39,727 bases of DNA, taken from contig JANYBL010000033.1 in NCBI GenBank assembly GCA_025360815.1, positions 1 through 39,727 on the forward strand. Direction: 5' to 3'. This document shows, piece after piece, positions 8,273 to 16,147 of the stretch. This DNA is from Burkholderiales bacterium (GTDB lineage: Bacteria; Pseudomonadota; Gammaproteobacteria; Burkholderiales; Usitatibacteraceae). A model generated the notes under the pieces. That model had not been told where the DNA came from. It saw nothing but the letters and a program-made list of their open reading frames with translations, and did no database searches. A program made the position numbers and the translations under genes. Position 1 is the stretch's first letter, and each line of letters opens with the position of its first letter.

Positions 8273-10137
8273 TGATGCGGTACTTTTTTGCACGCATGAT
8301 GCCGCGCTTTCGCCGCGCGGCGGTGCCCTTGTTGGTTGTTGTCGCGAACGCACTCTCAGTCACCGCCGCATTCATGTTCACACCAGCCTTTGCAGCCGAT
8401 ATGAACAAGGTCATCCGTACCACACAGCCGTCGGCCGAAACGAATTTTGACTGCGCGATAGAATCCGACGAAGCTACCGCGACCTTCTGCAACAGTATTT
8501 TTGAGCCGCTACTCCAGTACGATTATCTGGCGCGCCCCGTCAAGCTGCAGGGCCGCACCAGTACTGGACTTCCAGCCATTTCGCCGGATGGTAAGACCTA
8601 TACCTTTAAGCTCCGGCCAGGGATTTTTTTTACGCCTGATGCTGCCTTTAACGGGCAGAAACGAGAGCTCGTTGCTAGCGACTATGCCTACAGCATCAAA
8701 CGTATTCTCGACCCGAGGCTCATTTCAAAATGGCAGTTTTTATTCGACAAAAAATTAGTCGACGCCGATGCGTTGGTTGAGGATGCCAAGAAAACCGGCA
8801 AATTTAATTACGATCTGCCCATCGCCGGCTTGGAAGTGCCGGACAAATACACGCTCGTTATTCGCCTGGTTAAGGCCGATTACAATCTCTCTTATATTTT
8901 AGCCACGACGGCGACGGGCGCAGTGGCGCGCGAGGTGGTGGAGTATTACGGTCGAACGTTTCCGGAGCATCCGGTCGGCACCGGGCCCTACAAACTCAAA
9001 AGCTGGCAGCGCTCGCTAAAAGTCGTGATGGAAGCAAATCCGGATTTTCGTGAGGAATATTTTCATTCCTCAATCACAGATGATCCAATACTCATGGCCG
9101 CCGCCGACCCGCGCGATCTGGCGATAGCCGCGCACTTGAAAGGCAAGCGCCTACCGCTCGTTGGCCGCATTGAGGTGTCGCCGATTGAAGAAGAGCAGCC
9201 GCGCTGGCTGGCGTTTTTAAACAATGAACATGATTACATTCGCACGATCCCGACCCCGTTCATCGAGACCGCCGTGCCCGGCGGCAAGCTGGCGCGAAAC
9301 TTAGAAAAACTCGGGATGACCACGCGCCCAGACGAGGTGGCTTGGCTGCAATACACAACGTTTAATATGAAGGACAAGACGATCGGCGGCTACACGCCCG
9401 AAAAAATTGCGCTGCGTCGGGCGATGACAATGGCTTATCCGGCCGAGGATGAAATCACCATTATTGAAAAAAATCAGGCACTGAAAGCGTGGTCTTACAT
9501 TCCCCAAGGCATGGCTGGCTTTGTTGATGACCGCACCGATATTTATGATTACAACCCGGCGCGCGCCAATGCATTGCTCGATATGTTCGGCTACAAAGAT
9601 ATTGATGGCGATGGCTGGCGCGAAATGCCCGATGGTTCACCGCTCGTCGTGGACATGGCCTCCACCCCAAACCAACGCGACCGCAGCAAGGTCGAGCTAT
9701 GGCGGCGCGCGATGGAACGGATCGGGATTCGGCTCACCAACAACAAGGTTGAAAAGCTGCCCGATCTGCGCAAACAGGCGCAATTGGGCAAGGTACAAAT
9801 GTTTTTTTATGGCTGGATTGCGGATTATCCAGACGGTGAAAACTATCTTCAGTTATTTACCACGACCTCCATCGGCGGGCCGAACTATACGCTATTCTCA
9901 TTGCCTGAATACGACCAGCTTTACGCAAAAGTCGTCACCATGCCTGATTCACCGGAACGAACTGCGCTCTATCAACGGATGGTGCGGCTGTTGTGGGTTT
10001 ACAATCCGTGGCGTGTTACTAATTTGAAGCAAGGCACGATTTTAATTCAACCTTGGCTACTAGGCTATCGCAAACATCCGTTTGTTAATGAAGCATTTAT
10101 GTATCTGGACATCGATTTGCAAAAGTTGCCGAAATAG
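8272..10137 (+). CDS. ABC transporter substrate-binding protein, family 5 (peptide/oligopeptide type)
   Basis: A 621-residue periplasmic binding protein of the DppA/OppA class. An N-terminal signal peptide ends near TPAFAADMN (about residues 37-45). Family 5 features follow: NSIFEPLLQYD, ISPDGKTYTFKLRPGIFFTPDAAFNG, HPVGTGPYKLKSWQ and, late in the protein, MFFYGWIADYPDGENYLQLF. These proteins capture peptides or related solutes and hand them to an inner-membrane ABC permease. No permease or ATPase gene is nearby, so this is an orphan binding protein, possibly feeding a transporter encoded elsewhere. It is somewhat longer than the usual 520-560 residues. It starts by 1-base overlap with the preceding gene. 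The stop is followed by a short 9-bp repeat (TAGCTGAAG, TAGCTGAGG, TAGCGATTA). Confidence 0.88.
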   Translation: MMRYFFARMMPRFRRAAVPLLVVVANALSVTAAFMFTPAFAADMNKVIRTTQPSAETNFDCAIESDEATATFCNSIFEPLLQYDYLARPVKLQGRTSTGLPAISPDGKTYTFKLRPGIFFTPDAAFNGQKRELVASDYAYSIKRILDPRLISKWQFLFDKKLVDADALVEDAKKTGKFNYDLPIAGLEVPDKYTLVIRLVKADYNLSYILATTATGAVAREVVEYYGRTFPEHPVGTGPYKLKSWQRSLKVVMEANPDFREEYFHSSITDDPILMAAADPRDLAIAAHLKGKRLPLVGRIEVSPIEEEQPRWLAFLNNEHDYIRTIPTPFIETAVPGGKLARNLEKLGMTTRPDEVAWLQYTTFNMKDKTIGGYTPEKIALRRAMTMAYPAEDEITIIEKNQALKAWSYIPQGMAGFVDDRTDIYDYNPARANALLDMFGYKDIDGDGWREMPDGSPLVVDMASTPNQRDRSKVELWRRAMERIGIRLTNNKVEKLPDLRKQAQLGKVQMFFYGWIADYPDGENYLQLFTTTSIGGPNYTLFSLPEYDQLYAKVVTMPDSPERTALYQRMVRLLWVYNPWRVTNLKQGTILIQPWLLGYRKHPFVNEAFMYLDIDLQKLPK

Positions 10138-10277
10138 CTGAAGTAGCTGAGGTAGCGATTAGGCCATCGTCGAGGAAACGCTAAGCCGAACGGGTCAGTA
10201 GTAAGCGCTGAGTGAAGATTACGAAGCGCCGCATCATGGGCGCCAAGGCTATCGAAAAATAATTTATCAAAAAGAGT

Positions 10278-11126
10278 ATGAACACACGCCAACAACAATC
10301 TATCGCCACCGTGTTAACCACCTTACTGGTCATTGCAATCGGCCTGCAACTCGCTTGGTGGAGCTGGCATTTTATCGCGCCGACTGCCGGGAGCAATGCC
10401 CCGAACGCAAGCACTGGCGAGGCGTTTGGGGAAGTTGCCGACTACAACAACAAAGCCCGTCAGCTCTTCGGCGGCGATGGTGCATCATCGGCTGTCGTCA
10501 ATAATGCGTCGGTTATACAATCCGACATCACGCTCAAGGGCGTCTTTGCAGTCGATGGCAAGACGCTCTCGGCAGCGGTCGTTAATTTGGGCGGTAAAGA
10601 TCAGGTCGTCAGCCTCAACCAAGAGCTTTCCAACGCCGCAAAACTCACCGAAGTTCATGCCGATTACATCGTTTTTTCGCGAGCCGGGATACAGGAAAAA
10701 ATCCTGCTTGCCGAATTTCGAGGCGCGCGCGGGACCAACGCGTCCACGACTAATGCTGGCGCCAATGGCCCGGCTTCAGCCGCAGGCTTCCGATTAAACG
10801 TCGCTAACGCAGGCACCAACAGCTACAGTTTGTCCCGCCAAGAATTAAACAATGTCCTCCAAGACCCCCGCCAGCTGGAGTTTTTGGGCCGTATCGGCAA
10901 CGCGCCGAATGGCGGCATTCGTGTTGACGATGCACCTTTCAATTCGCTCTCCGCCAAGCTTGGTTTAAAAGCCGGCGACACCATCATCAGCGTCAACAGC
11001 CAACCCGTCTCTGGCACCGGCGATTTAGCGAGGCTCTACCAACAATTCGCCACCATCTCGCAAGTCAGGATCGAGGTAAAGCGCGGCGGTGCGCCGATGC
11101 TGTTGACTTACGCGGTGCAGAACTAG
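10278..11126 (+). CDS. gspC: Type II secretion system protein GspC
   Basis: A 282-residue inner-membrane protein with GspC organisation: one N-terminal transmembrane helix (about residues 10-35, LLVIAIGLQLAWWSWHF), an HR domain (about 75-155, with ITLKGVFAVDGKTLSAAVVN and later YIVFSRAGIQEKILL) and a C-terminal PDZ domain (about 180-280; LGRIGNAPNGGIRVDD, LGLKAGDTIISVNSQPV). GspC links the inner-membrane platform to the N0 domain of the GspD secretin through its HR domain, and its PDZ region takes part in substrate choice. It is separated from gspD by about 5 kb with four unrelated genes, one on the opposite strand, so it must be transcribed apart from the main gsp operon. Confidence 0.85.
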   Translation: MNTRQQQSIATVLTTLLVIAIGLQLAWWSWHFIAPTAGSNAPNASTGEAFGEVADYNNKARQLFGGDGASSAVVNNASVIQSDITLKGVFAVDGKTLSAAVVNLGGKDQVVSLNQELSNAAKLTEVHADYIVFSRAGIQEKILLAEFRGARGTNASTTNAGANGPASAAGFRLNVANAGTNSYSLSRQELNNVLQDPRQLEFLGRIGNAPNGGIRVDDAPFNSLSAKLGLKAGDTIISVNSQPVSGTGDLARLYQQFATISQVRIEVKRGGAPMLLTYAVQN

Positions 11127-11244
11127 CACGCGGAGGCTGCGCGAATTTGGGTGCCGCTTTTTTGAGAACTGAACAAGCAAGGCGATCGACCATCGCGAAA
11201 GCAATATTTTCTTTCAAGACTTTCTGCCATTTTTTGGAGCAACC

Positions 11245-12045
11245 ATGAATCGTTCGGACTGCATCGTTCGCCAGCGCGGCGACGAACCGATTAACACAAG
11301 CCAACATGGCATCATGAAAATGCGCCCGTCACGCCGAACAACACGATCAACCCCGTCAACTCTATTTAACCGATCAACACTCACCGTCACATCAGCACTG
11401 GCATTTGCACTAACCATTGCGCTGAGCGCAGCCGGAGGATCCGCAATGGCAACTGAAGAGCCGAAATACATCGTCAACTTAAAAGAGGACAACGTTGAAT
11501 TGCGCGACTACCCCGCCATGGTCGCGGCAGAGGTGCGCGTAACGGGTGACCGTTCAGAAGCATCGTCACAGGGCTTCCGGCTGCTGGCGGGCTACATTTT
11601 TGGCGGCAACACAAAAAAACAAAGCATTGCCATGACCGCACCCGTCGTGCAAGCCGCTGGCGCGAAAACGGGAAGCCAAAGTGGAAGTGAAAGTGAAAGT
11701 GAAAGTGAAAAAATTGCCATGACCGCGCCCGTGCTACAAACCGGGCAATCAGGTAGCTGGACTGTTCGGTTTTTAATGCCCAGCAGCCACACCATGGAAA
11801 CGTTACCGAAGCCCAACGACGCACGCGTTCGCTTGGTACCCGTTCCGCCCGCCCGCATGGCAGTGGTGCAATTCTCCGGACTGGCGCGTGAGGACGACAT
11901 CGCAGCGCAAACCGCCGTGCTCAATACCTTCGTCACCAGACGCAAGCTGGTCGCGCTTGGCACACCAGCGTTAGCCCGATACAACCCGCCCTGGACGCCG
12001 TGGTTCATGCGACGTAACGAGATCATGGTCGCTGTTCAGCCCTGA
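11245..12045 (+). CDS. SOUL-family haem-binding-like protein, exported
   Basis: A 266-residue protein. A GGAG Shine-Dalgarno 6-7 nt upstream supports the start at 11245, although this leaves a long 45-residue lead before the hydrophobic signal (LTVTSALAFALTIALSAA, ending GGSAMA near residue 70). An internal ATG (MKMRPSRR) would give a more ordinary signal peptide. The mature part matches SOUL: YIVNLKEDNVELRDYPAMVAAEV, SQGFRLLAGYIFGGN, IAMTAPV (twice) and the terminal PWTPWFMRRNEIMVA. SOUL proteins bind haem or related hydrophobic ligands; the bacterial role is unclear. Between the two IAMTAPV strands is a Ser/Glu run made of GAAAGT-type units (SESESESE), an expansion absent from the core fold. 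Confidence 0.85.
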   Translation: MNRSDCIVRQRGDEPINTSQHGIMKMRPSRRTTRSTPSTLFNRSTLTVTSALAFALTIALSAAGGSAMATEEPKYIVNLKEDNVELRDYPAMVAAEVRVTGDRSEASSQGFRLLAGYIFGGNTKKQSIAMTAPVVQAAGAKTGSQSGSESESESEKIAMTAPVLQTGQSGSWTVRFLMPSSHTMETLPKPNDARVRLVPVPPARMAVVQFSGLAREDDIAAQTAVLNTFVTRRKLVALGTPALARYNPPWTPWFMRRNEIMVAVQP

Positions 12046-12420
12046 CGTATAAGACAACTGCTATAACGAGAGAGCCCGTTTGCCTAGCGCGATTTGCGCT
12101 GTGACAATGTTCAGCAACGCTTGGGGAAAGGCGGAGCGATCTACGGTTGCCACCGCCGTGTCGCTGGTTGCGGTATCGTACTTAAAGACTTAAAGGCTTT
12201 AAAGCTTTAATGCTTTAAAGCTTTAAGGTTCTAAGGCTTTAATGCTTTGCGACGTTTCACATAAGCTCCTTGGGTTATGTGGAGCCTAACAAAAACAATC
12301 TACACAAAATTCTTTACACTCTTTGACTTGCCCGTCCACTAAATCAGACCCCGCTCGCCTCTTCAGGTGTTGCAAGCGGCGAAAGCCACTCCGGCGCTGC
12401 CCTAATAGGATTTATAAACC
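12046..12420. other. Intergenic region with AT-rich CTTTAAAG repeats
   Basis: No gene visible. From 12180 to 12248 the sequence is a run of overlapping CTTTAAAG/GCTTTAA units, partly palindromic (see the repeat entry). The rest, up to the hydrolase start, probably contains the hydrolase promoter, but I cannot point to clear boxes. Confidence 0.6.
12180..12248. repeat. AT-rich degenerate repeat of GCTTTAAA units
   Basis: About 70 bases made of GGCTTTAAAG, CTTTAATG, CTTTAAAG, CTTTAAGG, TTCTAAGG, CTTTAATG. Because CTTTAAAG is self-complementary, the tract can fold into several alternative hairpins on either strand. It lies between the SOUL gene and the hydrolase gene and could act as a transcription barrier, but no T-run supports an intrinsic terminator. 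Confidence 0.7.
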
Positions 12421-13401
12421 ATGAAATCTGGACTCGCAACATGGATGATCGTCTTAATGGTGCTACTGGGGCTGGGGTTATGTCTGGCGTTTTATTTGTA
12501 CACACCCGATAAAAACCTCGTCACGCTCTATCCTCGTTACCTGCGGGCGAAAACTGATTTTATCGATGTGGCGGGTATCAGGCTGCACATTCGCGACGAC
12601 GGTCCGCGCGACGCTCCGGCTGTCATTTTTTTGCATGGCTTCGGCGCCAGTTTGCATACCTGGGAACCTTGGGCGCAAGCGCTGACCGGGCAGGAAGCCC
12701 CGCTCCGGGTCATCCGGTTTGACTTGCCTGGTTTTGCCCTCACCGGGCCGGATCCGAGCGATGACTATAGCGATGAGCGCAGCATTGCGGTCATCAGCGC
12801 GCTGATGGACAAGCTCGGATTAGCCCGCGCCAACATTGTCGGCAATTCAATCGGCGGGCGTATTGCGTGGCGTTTTGCGGCGGCACAACCAACGCGCGTT
12901 GCCAAGTTAGTGCTGATCTCGCCAGACGGATTTGCCAGCCCCGGTTTCGAATACGGCAAAGCGTCGGAGGTACCCGCGATGATGCAACTCATGCGCTATA
13001 GCCTGCCGACGTTGATGGTGCGCATGAGTATGGCACCAGCCTATGGGGACCCTGATTTCATGAACGACGCGCTGTTGGAGCGCTACCGCGACCTGATGTT
13101 GGCACCAGGTGCCCGCAATGCCATGCTCGCGAGAATGGCGCAATTGGTGCTGGTACAACCGGACGCGATGCTCAAATCTATTCATGCCCCGACACTTGTC
13201 ATGTGGGGCGAAAAGGACGCGATGATTCCGTTCAGCAACGCGGCCGATTACATGCGCCTGTTGCCATCCGCAACCCTCATTTCCTACCCGAAGCTTGGCC
13301 ATCTCCCACAAGAAGAAGCGCCGGCTGACACCGTGGTGGCGCTGCGAAAATTTTTGTTGTTGGATGGACGGGGGACCGGCTCGGCGACATCCTTTAAATA
13401 G
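12421..13401 (+). CDS. Membrane-anchored alpha/beta hydrolase
   Basis: A 326-residue protein. An uncleaved N-terminal transmembrane helix (about residues 7-27, MIVLMVLLGLGLCLAFYLY) precedes a complete alpha/beta-hydrolase domain. Visible active-site elements: oxyanion motif HGFGAS (His72), nucleophile elbow GNSIGG (Ser143), acid GEKDAM (Asp266) and catalytic His in LGHLPQEE (His294). This combination is usual for lipases and esterases of the MhpC/LipA-like type, probably facing the periplasm behind its anchor. Substrate unknown. It lies alone, convergent with a TetR gene 720 nt downstream, and within the interval that separates gspC from gspD. Confidence 0.87.
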   Translation: MKSGLATWMIVLMVLLGLGLCLAFYLYTPDKNLVTLYPRYLRAKTDFIDVAGIRLHIRDDGPRDAPAVIFLHGFGASLHTWEPWAQALTGQEAPLRVIRFDLPGFALTGPDPSDDYSDERSIAVISALMDKLGLARANIVGNSIGGRIAWRFAAAQPTRVAKLVLISPDGFASPGFEYGKASEVPAMMQLMRYSLPTLMVRMSMAPAYGDPDFMNDALLERYRDLMLAPGARNAMLARMAQLVLVQPDAMLKSIHAPTLVMWGEKDAMIPFSNAADYMRLLPSATLISYPKLGHLPQEEAPADTVVALRKFLLLDGRGTGSATSFK

Positions 13402-14123
13402 CTGCCGAATAATCCTATTCTCAATCCGCTTTTACCGTGGCGGACTAATCACATTTCCGAGGCGAACGAGGCGAATCGTGCTCAATCGTTGGATTCAAAA
13501 GTGTCGAGAAGTTGCTTATACATGCCACCAAGGACCATCAAGGACCACCAAGGCTGCGTTTTTCGGATTGCCTAAAAATGCGCCTAAGCAGCCTCCAGAA
13601 CATTGAGTTGGTCAATGAAACGCGTTGTAGATTCAGCGAGTCAGTAACCCTGATAACAAGTTAACCTACAAGTTAACTTGGAGACGGCAGCACCCGCTTA
13701 AAAAGGTGTATCAAAAGGTGCAATAAAAGGTGTATTAAAAGGTGCATTAAATGGTGCATTAACTCGCCACGGCAGCATAATTCCGCATGAGCCGCCCATC
13801 TGCTTGGGAGCGTAAGTGCGGCTAAGATTCACAGTAAGCCAGCCAAAATAAGTGCCGCCGCAAGCAGCGCCACACCTGCGGCATCGGTGTATGCGGCAGC
13901 GGCGCCAACACAGCGCAAAACACCACCGTAAAAACAATTCGCCTGCATCGAACTGCAATCAGAGAAAGGTCTTGAGCGACGTCCCTGGCGCGATCATCGA
14001 CAACTTCTTCGGGTTGATCAATCCGTTTTTTTGCATTTTCCATTCAACCAATCAAGCCGCGCTGATTCCCTAGCGCTGGCGCAACCCCTCACACTTTAAC
14101 GTCGCTACGTCTGCAACTAAGCC
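13402..14123. other. Long convergent intergenic region rich in short tandem repeats
   Basis: About 720 bases between the ends of the hydrolase and the TetR gene with no supportable coding sequence. It holds several short repeats: CGAGGCGAA twice (13458-13475), a 10-bp ACCACCAAGG-like unit three times (13524-13553), ACAAGTTAACCT/ACAAGTTAACTT (13656-13679, including the perfect palindrome CAAGTTAACTTG at 13669-13680), and a five-copy 12-bp array at 13701-13760. No clear terminator is seen. Confidence 0.65.
13701..13760. repeat. Five 12-bp tandem repeats
   Basis: Back-to-back units AAAAGGTGTATC, AAAAGGTGCAAT, AAAAGGTGTATT, AAAAGGTGCATT, AAATGGTGCATT. On the minus strand they read as five [NID][AT]PF tetrapeptides at the end of a small open frame, but that frame is otherwise unconvincing, so I treat the array as non-coding. 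Confidence 0.9.
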
Positions 14124-14810
14124 TCACCCCAAGCCGTCAAAACAAGTCGCAATCAGCAAGCCAACAATTTCTTCGTCCGAATACGCGCCGGATAGTTTCA
14201 TAAAATCTGCGACGGGATCGCAAGCGCGGGCGAATACGGTGTAGAGCACCAGTTCGGCCGGGAGTTGGTCGCTTATGTGGCCGGCGGTTTGTGCCTCGGT
14301 AATCCAGTTTCCTAACTGTTCGCTCACCCGCGTGAGCCGTTCAACATATGGCGAATACGCCATCAGCGCTTGGCGGATGGTGGAGCGGGTTGAGGGCAAC
14401 AATGGCATGTCGCCGGTCAGGTGCTTCTCAATTGACCATTTCACAATCGCTTTGAGTTTGTCGATGGGCTTTATGTTGCTTGCAGACAATCCCGTAACCA
14501 GCTCAATCGTGCGATCCAGCATTCGCGCCATGGCTGCTGCGGCCAGCACTTCTTTGGACTCGAAGTGTTTATACAAGCTGGCTTTGGCCATGCCAACCTC
14601 ATGCGCAACCTCATCCATGGTCATTAAATCAAAGCCTTTGCTCGCCAGTAAACGCGTGACGACATCGAGGATCACATCTTCGCGCACCTTAAATTGCTGC
14701 TCTTTGAACGATATTTTGATGGGTGCGATAGACGCCGGCAGAATCGGCGGAACCGGCTCGGAAGCCGCTTCAGAACTGGGGTTTCGGATGGTGCTAGAAT
14801 TATTTTTCAT
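14124..14810 (-). CDS. TetR/AcrR family transcriptional regulator
   Basis: A 228-residue regulator. After a variable 40-residue N-terminus, the TetR DNA-binding domain occupies about residues 43-90: VREDVILDVVTRLLASKGFDLMTMDEVAHEVGMAKASLYKHFESKE spans it, with the helix-turn-helix at VAHEVGMAKASLYKHF. The rest is a helical ligand-binding and dimerisation domain, as usual unassignable. TetR proteins are mostly repressors that release DNA on binding a small molecule. The nearest genes that could be its targets are its own promoter and the divergent chalcone-isomerase-like gene; the hydrolase is convergent and less likely to share an operator. Confidence 0.9.
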   Translation of the reverse strand: MKNNSSTIRNPSSEAASEPVPPILPASIAPIKISFKEQQFKVREDVILDVVTRLLASKGFDLMTMDEVAHEVGMAKASLYKHFESKEVLAAAAMARMLDRTIELVTGLSASNIKPIDKLKAIVKWSIEKHLTGDMPLLPSTRSTIRQALMAYSPYVERLTRVSEQLGNWITEAQTAGHISDQLPAELVLYTVFARACDPVADFMKLSGAYSDEEIVGLLIATCFDGLG

Positions 14811-15324
14811 ATTTTTTGGTGCTACTTTCGGCCGACTATTCTTTGATCGCGCTGTGCTTGTTTGATGCGTATGCTTTAGGAGAACACTAAAATTTTAATC
14901 GTTATTTTTAATGAATTTAACTTTTTGAACACGGTTTTTGAACACGGCTCATTCTAATCCGTTCACAATAAGACTGATTAGTATTTTATTGTAATAATTC
15001 GTGTGTTAGCGGCCAGTCTCGCAATAACACGCCCACCGGTTTGCGTTACAAATGCGCTGCGCTTCGTTGGCACCACCAACCCCGCCTCGCAAGCGACACT
15101 AAGCCACATCCGCCGCAAACGTGACGGTTACAGCAAAAGCCTTTGGATCTTCACGACCCTTGGCGGCCCGTTTTCCCATGTTGATTTGATCGACAGATCG
15201 CAATTTAGACTTTCAATATTTAGACTGAATTAATGTTGGAAATATCAATTTATTCGTCTGGGGACAGCATCCACCAAGAATCCGTTGTAGATTGATTTTG
15301 GTCAAATTTAGCGCACAATCTCTC
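14811..15324. other. AT-rich divergent intergenic region upstream of tetR
   Basis: About 510 bases without a supportable gene, AT-rich from 14880 to 15000. It contains a perfect 13-bp tandem duplication TTTTTGAACACGG (14922-14947) and a dyad, ACAATAA (14965-14971) with TTATTGT (14986-14992), which is the best candidate for a TetR-type operator here. The open frame at 15003-15233 has no recognisable features. Confidence 0.5.
14965..14992. promoter_or_regulatory. Candidate operator dyad upstream of tetR
   Basis: ACAATAA and TTATTGT form a 7-bp inverted repeat separated by 14 bp, within a sequence rich in TATT/AATA, about 155 bp upstream of the TetR start. TetR-family regulators commonly bind dyads in their own divergent promoter region. 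The half-site spacing is within the usual range but the assignment is only positional. Confidence 0.3.
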
Positions 15325-15828
15325 ATGCCAAACGATATTCAGAATCTGCAAGCCGCGTCGATCCCAGCCCGCTATTTGTCGAATCCAGACCATTGGCGCA
15401 GGCTCGGCAATGGCGTGTTGTCATGGAGCGTCTTTAAAATCTACGAAGCGACGGTGTGGATCAATTCCCCCGATGCCTATTTCAACGCCGACCAGCATTT
15501 TGCGCTGCAACTCGACTACCTGCGCAACATTGCGGGCAACCAGCTCGCCGCCTCATCGATGGCAGAAATGATCCGCCTTTACCCCGAATCAGCACTGCAG
15601 TTTTCAGCTTGGCAGAAGCACCTGGACACAATCGCCCGCGATATGCAGCGCGGCGACACGCTGACGATCGAATTTCATCCGACACCGGATATCGGCGCAC
15701 GGTTTTTTCTCAATGATGCTTTTTTGGCCGAGGTTGCGGATGTCGGCTTTGCCGACGCCTTTGCGGCCATTTGGCTCGATCCACGCACCAAAGCACCGGA
15801 TTTAAGGGCGAAGTTGTTGGCGCTTTGA
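15325..15828 (+). CDS. Chalcone isomerase-like domain protein
   Basis: A protein of 167 residues from ATG 15325 (the frame is open to 15292 without another ATG). It matches the bacterial chalcone-isomerase-like family from end to end: WRRLGNGVLSWSVFKIYEATVW, FALQLDYLRNIAGNQLAASSMAEM, GDTLTIEFHPTPDIGARFFLND and the diagnostic C-terminus FADAFAAIWLDPRTKAPDLRAKLL. Bacterial members are not known to isomerise chalcones; the fold is a lipid-binding one and many members are exported. This one lacks a recognisable signal peptide at the visible start, so either it is cytoplasmic or the true start lies upstream. It is divergent from the TetR gene. Confidence 0.75.
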   Translation: MPNDIQNLQAASIPARYLSNPDHWRRLGNGVLSWSVFKIYEATVWINSPDAYFNADQHFALQLDYLRNIAGNQLAASSMAEMIRLYPESALQFSAWQKHLDTIARDMQRGDTLTIEFHPTPDIGARFFLNDAFLAEVADVGFADAFAAIWLDPRTKAPDLRAKLLAL

Positions 15829-16147
15829 ACAATCGTTTCAGCCGTCGGTAAGACTATTCCTCGATTGGTCATCTTCACCGGAAGTTCACCCGCCAAAGCG
15901 CACAACTGGCGACGCTAAAATGCACTTTCTCAACCCTCTTTTCAGCAGTCTTTCAGCTGCCATTTTCAATTTTCTAAGCTTGTCTGTAAGCCCCTGCCTA
16001 CGCTGTTGCGTCGCGGTTGGGCAACTGTCACAAGCATGTCGTACAATCAATGGTCAGCACACCGCCGACAATCGGTGGTTGGAACCATCGTCACGTTGGC
16101 GTATCGTTCGGCGCATTTTAAATAACAATTTGATCCCACTACATTCC
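15829..16147. other. Upstream region of the main gsp operon
   Basis: About 320 bases between the chalcone-isomerase-like gene and gspD. The gspD frame remains open through most of it but encodes no conserved sequence. The promoter of gspDEFGHIJKLMN should lie here; I see no clear consensus boxes. Confidence 0.5.

Noticed and set aside
13701-13760. CRISPR array
   Set aside because: Units are 12 bp and contiguous with no spacers; the other repeat arrays fail for the same reason, and no cas gene is present.
13698-13958. 86-residue minus-strand frame ending in five [NID][AT]PF units
   Set aside because: The ending is only the translation of the 12-bp array; the rest is Cys/Arg-rich, with no ribosome-binding site or homology I recognise.
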